NCBI RefSeq assembly: GCF_014653155.1
Contig: NZ_BNAF01000003.1
Coordinates: 124,001 to 188,000 of the forward strand
Reading direction: 5' to 3'
DNA: 64,000 nt
Origin: Sphingobacterium griseoflavum
Lineage (GTDB): Bacteria > Bacteroidota > Bacteroidia > Sphingobacteriales > Sphingobacteriaceae
The notes beneath the pieces are model-generated. The model saw only the letters and a list, made by a program, of their open reading frames with translations, made no database searches and was not told the origin of the DNA. Position numbers and translations under genes: made by a program. Positions 8,393 to 16,365 of this stretch are shown here, one piece after another (position 1 is the first letter of the stretch; the number at the start of each line of letters is the position of its first letter).

Positions 8393-9466
8393 ATGATGAT
8401 CATGAAACAGATGCTTTATATCAGCTTTATCCTATTTGCGCTTGCTTGCGACAAACGGGGTGCTGGCCCATACTTGCCCACGCCGAAAGCTCCTGAAGCG
8501 ACAGGGCCCGCAAAATTCCAAAATCCGCTCCTGAACACCGCTCCCGATCCTTGGGTTGCGCAACGCGGCGATTTTTACTACTATCTGCAAACACTGGGCA
8601 ACCGCATCGAAATTCGGAAAACAGCAAAAATGAGCGAGCTGTCGTCTGCAGCAAGCAAAGTCGTTTTCACAGCGCCCAGTGCTGGCCCCAACAGCCGGGA
8701 TGTTTGGGCACCGGAATTATTCTTTCTGCAAGGAAAGTGGTACATCTACTATACCGCGAGTAATGGCCAAGACGTTAACCACCGGATGTTTGTGCTGGAA
8801 AACGCGAATGAAGATCCGACCACAGACAACTGGGTCGATAAAGGGCAGCTGATCACACAGCCTACCGATCAGTGGGCCATCGATGGCAGCATCTTCGAAC
8901 ATGGAAGCGAATTGTTTTTCATCTGGTCGGGGCGGCCAGGTGCCAGCTCAGGGAATCTTACCCAAAATATCTACATCTCCAAGATGTCCAATCCGTTTAC
9001 ATTGACCGGCGAAACGGTCATGATAGCCGAGCCGGAGTACGATTGGGAACGCAAAGGCTTCCGTGTGAACGAAGGTCCCGAGATCCTGAAAAACAAAGCT
9101 GGCGATACGTTTTTGATCTACAGTGCCAGCTATTGTGGCACCGACGATTACGCGCTGGGTATGATGAAGCTGACCAACGGCGCAAACCCGTTGCTCATGT
9201 CCTCTTGGACAAAGCACCCTACCCCTGTATTTAAACAAGCTCCAACAGCCTACGGCGCGGGACACAATGGGTTTTTCAAATCGAAAGATGGCACCGAAGA
9301 CTGGATTATCTACCATGCAAATACGGAGTCGCACCCGAACAATGATGGTTGCGGGAATGTCAGAAGCACGCGCATGCAAAAGTTTAGCTGGAATGCTGAC
9401 GGCACGCCAAATTTTGGTACCCCGGTAGCCGTAGGCGCCTTTCTCGACGTGCCCGCTGGCGAGTAA
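8393..9466 (+). CDS. Glycoside hydrolase family 43 lipoprotein (arabinofuranosidase/xylosidase type)
   Basis: A 357-residue lipoprotein (lipobox FALAC, Cys19; start at 8393, with 8402 possible). The five-bladed propeller fold of GH43 is indicated by the three expected acidic residues: general base Asp52 in NTAPDPWV, pKa-modulating Asp164 in WAIDGSIF, and general acid Glu227 in RVNEGPEIL. VWAPELFFLQGKWYIYY is also typical. The enzyme acts on alpha-arabinofuranosides or beta-xylosides in this family; the exact linkage cannot be read from the sequence. It is the only hydrolase of this locus, immediately follows the carbohydrate-binding lipoprotein gene, and probably acts at the cell surface. Confidence 0.9.
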   Translation: MMIMKQMLYISFILFALACDKRGAGPYLPTPKAPEATGPAKFQNPLLNTAPDPWVAQRGDFYYYLQTLGNRIEIRKTAKMSELSSAASKVVFTAPSAGPNSRDVWAPELFFLQGKWYIYYTASNGQDVNHRMFVLENANEDPTTDNWVDKGQLITQPTDQWAIDGSIFEHGSELFFIWSGRPGASSGNLTQNIYISKMSNPFTLTGETVMIAEPEYDWERKGFRVNEGPEILKNKAGDTFLIYSASYCGTDDYALGMMKLTNGANPLLMSSWTKHPTPVFKQAPTAYGAGHNGFFKSKDGTEDWIIYHANTESHPNNDGCGNVRSTRMQKFSWNADGTPNFGTPVAVGAFLDVPAGE

Positions 9467-9587
9467 GAGAGGGCTACTTCACCTGCTAAAGATCCGCCAG
9501 CAAGAGTTAAATTGCAGTGCCCGCCAACACCCTATTTGGGTATTGGTAAAGGGAAGCATACCAAAAAGCTGCGGTAAACAGTAATCG

Positions 9588-9626
9588 CAGCCTCCTGTGA
9601 GACGTGTTGCACCTCACAGGAGGCTG
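9588..9626. other. Perfect 14-bp hairpin downstream of the GH43 gene
   Basis: Arms 9588-9601 and 9613-9626 (CAGCCTCCTGTGAG and its complement) pair perfectly around an 11-nt loop. There is no T-run on the + strand, so it is not a textbook intrinsic terminator. It could protect the 3' end of the SusC-to-GH43 mRNA or be a factor-dependent stop. Confidence 0.55.
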
Positions 9627-10176
9627 GATATGCTCGATATCCCAACAACCGAGCTACCAACACACAACGGACCCGTTTCTTATGGAAATGGCACCCAAAA
9701 CAAATCGGAAACGCCGAAGGGGACAAAGACCTTCGGATTTTGCAACCTCAGCATAAGTGGTTCACCGCTTCGATGATACAAAACGAAGCGCGTTAGAGGA
9801 GCTGCACATAGCGTATTTCAATAAAATTTATACAATATCCCTAGAATTTTACCCCGGCGTGCTATCGGCAGTTTTTGCGCTACTGCCATGCCAAAATGCA
9901 TAGATGTAGCAAACATAGCATACAGCGCCTAGCTGTTCTGCCAAAACGACGATCCGGAAGCAGATCTAACGGCAAGGCGAAAGCTTATCGCAACAACCGC
10001 TAAAAAAATGTTAAAACATTTAAAATCAACGATTAACATAATTTCTTTAAAAAAGTTTTGTTAAATTTCAATTGTTACAAAAACCGGCTAGACGAAAAAA
10101 ATTCAAAAAAATTTCCATTTACCGGATTGTCACCTAATCTTCGTTCTTCACGTTATTATCCCACAAAATATAAAAA

Positions 10177-10191
10177 CGACACATCGTGTCG
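10177..10191. promoter_or_regulatory. Small dyad upstream of the RiPP precursor
   Basis: CGACAC and GTGTCG (10177-10182, 10186-10191) form a 6-bp inverted repeat with a 3-bp gap, about 130 bp before the precursor ATG in otherwise A/T-rich DNA. It could be a regulator-binding site. The support is only its symmetry and position. Confidence 0.3.
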
Positions 10192-10260
10192 ACATAATTT
10201 TTCGGAATAATTATTTATTTTTTTATATATAGCTTTATGGTGGCGGAACCGAAAAGCCAA

Positions 10261-10282
10261 TCTTGATTTCTCCAAATCAAGA
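10261..10282 (+). promoter_or_regulatory. Leader hairpin of the RiPP precursor mRNA
   Basis: TCTTGATTT and AAATCAAGA (10261-10269, 10274-10282) form a perfect 9-bp stem with a CTCC tetraloop, 38 nt before the precursor ATG. As a 5'-leader structure it could stabilise the transcript or tune initiation. Confidence 0.5.
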
Positions 10283-10320
10283 ATAAATAACAGAGTAGGA
10301 CCATTGTAAATTTTTTTAAT

Positions 10321-10491
10321 ATGAAAAGGACACTAAGTTTAACCATCCAAGAGGTAGAAAACCGAAACATGCCGACCTTTTTAAGTGAAACAGCACTTTC
10401 TGTCGCAAGATGTACCTCAACTTGCACAACATGTACATGTTCTTGCTGCTGCAACAATGGAGACCAACAAGAGATGGTAGCTGCCCTCTAA
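10321..10491 (+). CDS. Azole-RiPP (TOMM/LAP) precursor peptide with thiazolyl-peptide-like core
   Basis: A 56-residue peptide on the + strand. Residues 1-30 (MKRTLSLTIQEVENRNMPTF...) look like a leader: charged, Cys-free, ending in an Ala/Leu/Ser-rich stretch before Arg30. Residues 31-44 are CTSTCTTCTCSCCC: 7 Cys, 5 Thr and 2 Ser with no other residue type, followed by NNGDQQEMVAAL. The order CTTC...TCSCC closely resembles the thiocillin-type core SCTTCVCTCSCC and the Cys/Ser/Thr runs of streptolysin S. Such residues are cyclodehydrated to azolines and oxidised to azoles by the products of the next three maturation genes, which confirms the call. No lantibiotic-type dehydratase or pyridine-forming cyclase gene is nearby, so the product is more likely linear than a macrocyclic thiopeptide. 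The leader cleavage site and the fate of the 12-residue tail are unknown. Confidence 0.9.
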   Translation: MKRTLSLTIQEVENRNMPTFLSETALSVARCTSTCTTCTCSCCCNNGDQQEMVAAL

Positions 10492-10500
10492 TTGGATTTA

Positions 10501-10532
10501 ATAGCTTTGGGGCCACTGATCCCCAAAGCTAT
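10501..10532 (+). terminator. Attenuator hairpin between precursor and maturation genes
   Basis: ATAGCTTTGGGG (10501-10512) and its perfect complement (10521-10532) form a 12-bp stem with an 8-nt loop, flanked by a further GGATTT/AAATCC pairing. Only TTTC follows, so termination should be partial. Placed 9 nt after the precursor stop and 43 nt before the E1-like gene, it fits a device that keeps precursor mRNA in excess over the enzymes. Confidence 0.7.
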
Positions 10533-10575
10533 TTCAAATCCGATGCATTTTGCTAACCTTTTTTATTTTGCATAT

Positions 10576-11475
10576 ATGAGTACGAAAAGCATCTCATTAA
10601 AAAATCTGAGTATCTACAAAAATGCGGAACGCACTTACATCGGTCGAGGCGACGGCTACCTTTCCGTATTGGAAGGGGAAGACGTATTCTTGGTGAATGA
10701 CATTTTTTCGGCATTGTTGGATAACGATAAGAAGCTGACCTACCACGAACTACAGCAGTCTATCGTGGAGAAACATACCGTTGACGACGGATTTTTTGAT
10801 GACATTATCAACTGGCTGACCTCAAATGGAATACTGATACTAGAAGATGAGCACGCAAGTCCGCCCGAGACGCAACAACTCCACTTAGCCATCATAGGAC
10901 TGCCCGATGATGAAACGGAGATGCTATTGCAGAAGTTGCAAGAGGTTGTGGGCGAGGAGGTGAAAATTGCCGCTCAACAGCTAGAAGGATTAGCCAATGC
11001 TGAAAACTGTGCCGCTTTGCTATTTACACCGATTTTGGATAAGTCTATCAGCAACTGGGCACAACAACTTTACGAAAGCAATATTCCGCATATCTATTTA
11101 GATTTTTCACCCTATACGATCACCCTCGGACCAGCGGTTATTCCTTCCATCAAGACCCCCTGCCTGAAATGCTTTGCCCGTCGCAGAATTGCAAATACGG
11201 CAGATCCCAAAAATTACATGAAACTGATCCGGCTGGACAATGAGGTGTTGACCAAGACCTCGTTTTTGGATAGCAATTTCCATCGCACACTTTTGGAATG
11301 GCTTGGCGGTGAGTTGTTGCGCTTGATAGCTTCCAACTGGACCTCCGCCGGCATTGTTGCCAAATCTAAATCCATCAACTTTGCCACAGACGAGTTTGAA
11401 ACGGCGAAGATCATCAAAACCGTGAATTGTGAGGTGTGCAACCCTCACTTGGTTTTCAGGGCATTAAACGGGTAG
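10576..11475 (+). CDS. E1/ThiF-like TOMM cyclodehydratase partner (leader-binding C protein)
   Basis: A 299-residue protein that binds the precursor leader and presents it to the YcaO enzyme. Residues about 1-90 form a winged-helix RRE-like region (YLSVLEGEDVFLVNDIFSALLDNDKKLTYHEL). The rest is ThiF/E1-like, with the family block LGPAVIPSIKTPCLKCFARRR and a structural zinc site made of CLKC and a C-terminal CEVC. The frame is open from 10492, but the ATG at 10576 is preferred because the upstream codons lie within the attenuator hairpin. It is a stand-alone C protein, as in SagC/SagD systems, not a fused one. Only 3 nt separate it from the YcaO gene. Confidence 0.85.
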   Translation: MSTKSISLKNLSIYKNAERTYIGRGDGYLSVLEGEDVFLVNDIFSALLDNDKKLTYHELQQSIVEKHTVDDGFFDDIINWLTSNGILILEDEHASPPETQQLHLAIIGLPDDETEMLLQKLQEVVGEEVKIAAQQLEGLANAENCAALLFTPILDKSISNWAQQLYESNIPHIYLDFSPYTITLGPAVIPSIKTPCLKCFARRRIANTADPKNYMKLIRLDNEVLTKTSFLDSNFHRTLLEWLGGELLRLIASNWTSAGIVAKSKSINFATDEFETAKIIKTVNCEVCNPHLVFRALNG

Positions 11476-11478
11476 CAC

Positions 11479-12792
11479 ATGAAGACACATAACGCCAACC
11501 GCGAGGTTACGAAATACCTATCAGGCTCGTTTGCCGGATTTTTATCGGGAAACATTTACTTTATTCCGAACCGGCTTTTCATGCCCAAAGAACTACATCA
11601 TACAGCCTGCGAAGGCCGCAACTTGCAGTATGTGGGCGCCCAGCTGGACAGCTTGTCCGGTGGCTCCATTTCCTTTGACAGGGAATCGGCTATACTATCC
11701 ACCTTCGGCGAGTTTATCGAGCGCTATAGTGCGTCTTTCCAGAGTGAGCATAGCCACATCCTGCGCCAAGGCATTAGCTACCGCGAGCTTGAGAAAACGG
11801 AAAACGTGGTTAATTTTAAGTACCTCAGGCATTACCAAGAAACACAGTTTGGGCAGGTTAATTTTCCCTTTGCACGGTTAGCACCCGATGATCCGATCGA
11901 CTGGGTAAAAGGGCATTGCCTCTTGCACAACGAAAGCTTCTATTATCCAGCAGAGCTCGTATTTTTACCCTACAAGCTCAGCGGCAGCCAGCATTATTGG
12001 GCACAAACCTCGACAGGCTTATCAGCGCATATCACGGCAGACTTGGCTATGGCCGGCGGCTACTTGGAGTGCGAAGAGCGCAATGCCTTCAGCCAGTGGT
12101 GGTATCGCCAAGATAAGATCGACTTCATCAAATACGACGCGCAAACGATACTGCGCGAATGTCCCTCAGAACAGATCCGCATCCTGTTTGCCAACGATCG
12201 TGTCAAGCTTGATGTGTATGACCTTGGCGAGTTTTCCAATGTGGAAACGGTTGTCTGCTTTTTGCAGTTTGAGTACAAGAACCATCCCTATATATCCATT
12301 GGCTGTTCCTCGCGGTTCTCCAAAGAAGAGGCCATCACAAAAGCTTGCTTGGAGGCTTATCAGGGGATTGATTTCGCCATACTCCTGTGCAATAAAGAAG
12401 GCTGGATAGATGATGCCAAAGATGATTTCTCCAAATTAGATGAGTTTGATAAGCATTTTGCGTACTATAATAAGTTTTTGGACATCCGGCAGCACGTACC
12501 AATTTATTTGGACCTGCTGCACAATAGCGCTGGATACCGCGACAGGCTTGTCCAGTTCCCGGGCAAGGTCAGTCGCTTTGGCCAAGCAGAAATACAGCAA
12601 AAGGCGACGAATATCAAGTATTTACTGACCTTTGATGTGGCTACATCCGACGCTCGCCATTGCGGCTATCACGTGTATAGGGTCGTCGTGCCGGGGTTCC
12701 ACCTGCTGACAGGAAATTACAATACCCCATTTTTAGGTTTCTTCGAGGAGAACGAAGAGCTGTTCACCCACATTCCTCACCCTTTTCCCTAA
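11479..12792 (+). CDS. YcaO-domain azoline-forming cyclodehydratase (SagD type)
   Basis: A 437-residue ATP-dependent cyclodehydratase converting Cys, Ser and Thr of the precursor into thiazolines and (methyl)oxazolines by phosphorylating the amide oxygen. The YcaO ATP-site motif is clear: SAILSTFGEFIERYSA at residues 70-85, then ECEERNAFSQWW around residues 195-206. The C-terminus is HIPHPFP, which supplies the PxPxP ending characteristic of azoline-forming YcaO proteins. Length matches SagD-like members. It lies 3 nt after its E1-like partner and 6 nt before the oxidase gene. Confidence 0.93.
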   Translation: MKTHNANREVTKYLSGSFAGFLSGNIYFIPNRLFMPKELHHTACEGRNLQYVGAQLDSLSGGSISFDRESAILSTFGEFIERYSASFQSEHSHILRQGISYRELEKTENVVNFKYLRHYQETQFGQVNFPFARLAPDDPIDWVKGHCLLHNESFYYPAELVFLPYKLSGSQHYWAQTSTGLSAHITADLAMAGGYLECEERNAFSQWWYRQDKIDFIKYDAQTILRECPSEQIRILFANDRVKLDVYDLGEFSNVETVVCFLQFEYKNHPYISIGCSSRFSKEEAITKACLEAYQGIDFAILLCNKEGWIDDAKDDFSKLDEFDKHFAYYNKFLDIRQHVPIYLDLLHNSAGYRDRLVQFPGKVSRFGQAEIQQKATNIKYLLTFDVATSDARHCGYHVYRVVVPGFHLLTGNYNTPFLGFFEENEELFTHIPHPFP

Positions 12793-12798
12793 TCTGCC

Positions 12799-13641
12799 AT
12801 GATCTTTACGAACAACTTATTCAACGATTACATCTCGAGCTGCACGCGCGACTTTATCGAAACATCCAAACTCCAAGTTTATGATGTACAAGATTATGCG
12901 ATGCACATCTCCGGCGTAATGTCTAGCGACTACTACATGAAGGAGATCTTCAACTCGACCTTGGAGCTGGGCAATGTGAAAACCGTGGCACTGCCAGCAT
13001 ACGAATCATCAGAAGCGCTGCGCATTTGGCACAAGATAAACAAGGCAAGGAAGTGCATACGGCATTTCTCGGCCACCGAGCAACTGAACCTTAACGAGCT
13101 GTCATCGCTACTGCAGAACACGCTGTTCATCAGCCGCGTCGACGCGCATGGTAACGACGTCAAACACCGAAACATCCCCTCGCCGGGAGGCCTCTATCCC
13201 GTCGACCTCTACTACCTGAACCTAAAGGCTATCGACGGGCTTGAGGTGGGCGCCTATTACTATGATCTACATCAAGGCAGCCTCAAAAAGGTATCGGATG
13301 GGACCGTTGATTCGGTATTCCGCGAAAAAGTGTTTGATGCTTTCTCCGTGACGGAGGGTGTGCCCACAGATATCGATTTCTTCAACGCCAGCGGCGTGGT
13401 CATCCTGGGTGGCACACTGAACCGCACGGCTTTCAAATATTTGGACCGTGGCATCAAATGGGTGTTCACCGAGGCAGGCTCCCTGCTGAACAATATACAG
13501 CTTGTCGCCACGGCACAGGGAGGTGTCGGCACATGCCCCTGCGCGGGCTTTATCGATGATGCCATCGCCGAGATCATCAATTTCAGGTCTATAGATCAAG
13601 TACCCATCATCAGCATCGTCGTGGGCAAACCCGTTAAGTAG
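12799..13641 (+). CDS. SagB-type FMN dehydrogenase (azoline to azole)
   Basis: A 280-residue nitroreductase-fold enzyme expected to use FMN to oxidise thiazolines and oxazolines to aromatic azoles. SagB-type features are visible: an Arg-rich FMN-binding start (RKCIRHFSATE, residues about 76-86), PSPGGLYPVDLYYLNL (about 129-144), and a FKYLDRGIKWVFTEAGSLLNNIQLVATAQG block (about 210-240) with the conserved RG...EAG pattern, then GVGTCPCAGF. Its presence means the final peptide should contain azoles, not just azolines. Confidence 0.9.
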   Translation: MIFTNNLFNDYISSCTRDFIETSKLQVYDVQDYAMHISGVMSSDYYMKEIFNSTLELGNVKTVALPAYESSEALRIWHKINKARKCIRHFSATEQLNLNELSSLLQNTLFISRVDAHGNDVKHRNIPSPGGLYPVDLYYLNLKAIDGLEVGAYYYDLHQGSLKKVSDGTVDSVFREKVFDAFSVTEGVPTDIDFFNASGVVILGGTLNRTAFKYLDRGIKWVFTEAGSLLNNIQLVATAQGGVGTCPCAGFIDDAIAEIINFRSIDQVPIISIVVGKPVK

Positions 13642-13648
13642 CCATGTT

Positions 13649-14785
13649 ATGAATCTGAGCTTAAACACCGAATATCTGTTGATTGGCGATATCGATCGCC
13701 AGGAAGTCGTGGTGCTGAAACACAAACGCACCCATCGGGTTTTCCGTATGAGCAGCATGGAATACCGCATCATCGAACTTTATGCCAAGGGATGTTCCAA
13801 GCAAAAGATCATCGAAACTTTCGAGGCCGACTATGAGATCAGTATGGAGGTGCTGGATGCCATTATCAACTCGGCAACGACCCATTCCTTTGTTGTTGCA
13901 CGCGGCGGTTACGAACAGTTTCCCAAATATAAGATACAACGTAACTTTATCTCGCTGTTGAACTACGGTATCTTTCTGGCCTTAAAGCGCCTCAAGTTAA
14001 ATCCAAATCGGATCAAGCTGGACAGCGGCGGGAGTTTCAATTTGACAAAGATCATCAAGTGGACACCGCGGCCCGTTCCCGCGCCCCTGTATCGCGCAGG
14101 TTCGCTGGCGCTTTTGGGGCTGCTGCTTTTTACGCTGCTATTCTTCGTCCTTTTTCGCGCGCAGTCCTTAGACTTCGCTCTTGTTTTTTACAACCTCAGC
14201 CACATCGGGTTTTTAACGATGCTGCTGATCGCCTTCCCTATTTCGCTGGTCATTTCCTTTTTTCACGAGCTCGCGCACTACATCGTCTACAAACGAAACG
14301 GCGGCACGCAGCACGAGCTGGGCCTAGGGCTGCTCTACGGATTTATACCAATCTTCTATACGGCGACGGAGGATATGGTTATTTGGCATAATAAATGGAC
14401 GAAGATCAAGGTAGCCTTAGCGGGCCTAGCATCTGACCTATTTTTTCTGTGCCTGGGCCTGAGCCTATATGCATTGATAAGCTCGCCTTGGATCGCTGGC
14501 ATTTGTTCATTTATTTTCCTGAATTTGGTGGTCAAGATTATTTACAACTGTAATCCGTTTTCACCCGGATCTGACATGTACTTTGTGTTTCTCGACTTGT
14601 TCAACCTGGATATCTCCTTTACCAATGCGCACGAGCAGGTAAAAGCGATACGCAAGAACAAGCACACGAAGATACATTGGGGAAGCCTGGCCTATGCATT
14701 GGCCTGCTACCTTAGTATCACGGTATACCTGTTGTCTTTTTTATTGATTTTGTCTTTCCCGATTTGGATTAATTTTTTCATTTAA
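13649..14785 (+). CDS. PqqD-like/M50 site-2-type membrane metalloprotease of the RiPP operon
   Basis: A 378-residue protein. Residues about 5-85 resemble a PqqD-like winged helix, a fold that binds RiPP leaders. The remainder has about six membrane segments and an M50 active site: HELAH at residues 206-210 within a membrane helix, and a second metal-ligand region NPFSPGSDMYF (about 304-314). M50 proteins cleave peptide bonds in or near the membrane. The combination suggests it recognises the precursor leader and removes it during export; an immunity role is also possible. It sits 7 nt after the oxidase gene and 1 nt before the ABC ATPase. Confidence 0.75.
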   Translation: MNLSLNTEYLLIGDIDRQEVVVLKHKRTHRVFRMSSMEYRIIELYAKGCSKQKIIETFEADYEISMEVLDAIINSATTHSFVVARGGYEQFPKYKIQRNFISLLNYGIFLALKRLKLNPNRIKLDSGGSFNLTKIIKWTPRPVPAPLYRAGSLALLGLLLFTLLFFVLFRAQSLDFALVFYNLSHIGFLTMLLIAFPISLVISFFHELAHYIVYKRNGGTQHELGLGLLYGFIPIFYTATEDMVIWHNKWTKIKVALAGLASDLFFLCLGLSLYALISSPWIAGICSFIFLNLVVKIIYNCNPFSPGSDMYFVFLDLFNLDISFTNAHEQVKAIRKNKHTKIHWGSLAYALACYLSITVYLLSFLLILSFPIWINFFI

Positions 14786-14786
14786 T

Positions 14787-15674
14787 ATGGATACACAAAA
14801 CCTAATCTTTCAGTTGAAAAATGTTGACCTTAAGATCGAGGGCACCTTCATTCTAAACGACATCAACTTGGATGTCCAGAAAAATGAGCGTGTGTTTATC
14901 CTGGGCAATAACGGATCGGGAAAGTCCTCCTTGATCGAAGTTTTTTTGGATAATATCAAAGCCAGCGGCCAGATCCTGCGTCGCATGCCGGCAAAGCGCC
15001 ACATAGGTTTGCTTTTCGATCAGGTTCCTTTCTCGCCGCTCTATAAGGTCAAGGAAGTCGTACACCTATATGGACTGCTTTTCCATCTGGAACAAAATGC
15101 CTATCAACCGATCTTGGAACGATTGAACCTTCCGGCTATTATGCACAAAAAGATCGGCAAGCTCTCTACGGGCGAGCGCAAGCGGCTTGGCCTCTTTGCG
15201 GCCCTTTTCCACCATCCACAATTGCTGGTGCTGGACGAGCCGCTGAGTGGCATAGATCCCAATAGCGTGCAGCAGATCAATGAATTGATCTTTGCGCATC
15301 CACGCACGGTGATCATCGCCTCGCACTATTGGGAGAGTGCCGTCAAGTATGCCGATAAAATTGTTTTCCTGCATCAAGGAACGATCCTTGGCGGCGGCGC
15401 ACGAAGCCCCACAGAATGGCTATCTGAGGACTTCATCCCCTTTAACGAGAAGGTGGTGATTCAGGCCGACAGCGGCTTGTCGCTGGATGAGCTCAGGCGC
15501 CTTGCTCCGCTGACATTCGGCTACGAAAACCAATATGTGCTTTTCGGCTTTAATGCATCGCTGCTCGACTTTCTCTCTACGGCAAAGATCACCTACTCGA
15601 GGGCGCAGAAATCATTACATGATATTTACTACTACTTAATGACTAAACATGAATTGGAAGGCATTACTCTATAA
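14787..15674 (+). CDS. ABC transporter ATPase of the RiPP operon (CcmA-like)
   Basis: A 295-residue nucleotide-binding subunit. Walker A GNNGSGKS is at residues 40-47, a signature-like LSTGERKRLGL around 126-136, and Walker B LLVLDEPLSGID around 147-158. About 80 extra C-terminal residues follow the ATPase core, as in ABC-2 drug/antibiotic exporters. Its 3' end overlaps the permease gene by 26 nt. It probably exports the mature peptide across the inner membrane or gives immunity. Confidence 0.9.
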   Translation: MDTQNLIFQLKNVDLKIEGTFILNDINLDVQKNERVFILGNNGSGKSSLIEVFLDNIKASGQILRRMPAKRHIGLLFDQVPFSPLYKVKEVVHLYGLLFHLEQNAYQPILERLNLPAIMHKKIGKLSTGERKRLGLFAALFHHPQLLVLDEPLSGIDPNSVQQINELIFAHPRTVIIASHYWESAVKYADKIVFLHQGTILGGGARSPTEWLSEDFIPFNEKVVIQADSGLSLDELRRLAPLTFGYENQYVLFGFNASLLDFLSTAKITYSRAQKSLHDIYYYLMTKHELEGITL

Positions 15675-16365
15675 CACCTACTTGGATAGCTTGGCTTTTT
15701 TCCGCGTAAAAATAGCCCTGTTTTTTTCGTTTCTTTTTCCGTTGATGCTGTTTGTGATATTCTGCACCATCTGGGGCCGTGCAAACAGCGCATACATTGA
15801 GTTTCTCCTTCCGGGGATGATCGTGCTCATGTCGATCAGTGAAGGGCTATTTTCCGTCGGCCCCGTGATCAAAGATTACTATGCCTCGGGCATGATTAAA
15901 CTCATCAAATTTCTCCCTGTCGATATCGCGCTGTTTTTTATCTCGTTCATCTGCAGCCGCTTGGTATTCTTTCTGCTGTCCGTGCTGCTGTTGCTTATCA
16001 CGGCCAAGGTGTTCTTTGACTACAGTGCCCTTGCGATATACCCGCGGTTGCTGGCCGGCAGTATCTTGAGCTTGGTTACCTTTTCGTTGTTAGGGCTGTG
16101 CATCTCTTTTTTAAGCAAGAAAGACAACAGCCGCACCCTGTCGAATATCGTGTATTTCATCCTCATTTTTATCGGCAACCTCTTCTACGCAACGGGCATA
16201 CAAAGCGGTGTATTCCGATTCTTTCAGGATATCCTGCCAACCAACCATCTCGTAGCTTTCATGCGCTCAGAAAACTTCAACCTGCTCGTCGTCTTCGCGT
16301 GGATCGTCGTACTGGCTATCGCTTTCCGCCTACTATTCCTGAAAATAAGATACAGTCGGTCATGA
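15649..16365 (+). CDS. ABC-2-type permease of the RiPP operon
   Basis: A 238-residue integral membrane protein with about six hydrophobic helices. A typical ABC-2 reentrant/GM region is present (YIEFLLPGMIVLMSISEGLF, with GMIKLIKFLPV). It overlaps the ATPase gene by 26 nt at its start and the next gene by four bases (ATGA), so it is translationally coupled on both sides. With the ATPase it forms a minimal homodimeric exporter. Confidence 0.85.
   Translation: MNWKALLYNTYLDSLAFFRVKIALFFSFLFPLMLFVIFCTIWGRANSAYIEFLLPGMIVLMSISEGLFSVGPVIKDYYASGMIKLIKFLPVDIALFFISFICSRLVFFLLSVLLLLITAKVFFDYSALAIYPRLLAGSILSLVTFSLLGLCISFLSKKDNSRTLSNIVYFILIFIGNLFYATGIQSGVFRFFQDILPTNHLVAFMRSENFNLLVVFAWIVVLAIAFRLLFLKIRYSRS

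Larger units (their letters stand above)
9467..10320. other. Long intergenic region before the RiPP operon
   Basis: No convincing gene in 854 bases. It changes from mixed composition (to about 9,990) to strongly A/T-rich (10,000-10,320), as expected for the RiPP promoter region. It holds a large hairpin after the GH43 gene (9588-9626), a short dyad (10177-10191) and a leader hairpin (10261-10282). TAGCTTTA at 10230-10237 is a near match to the -7 consensus but has no TTG at the right distance, so the promoter is not firmly placed. Confidence 0.6.

Noticed and set aside
9588-9626. Standard intrinsic terminator
   Set aside because: The hairpin is perfect but no T-run follows on either strand, so it is listed only as a hairpin.
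10321-15674. True macrocyclic thiopeptide cluster
   Set aside because: The core looks thiopeptide-like, but no LanB-type split dehydratase and no pyridine-forming cyclase gene lies in the operon; a linear azole peptide is the better call.
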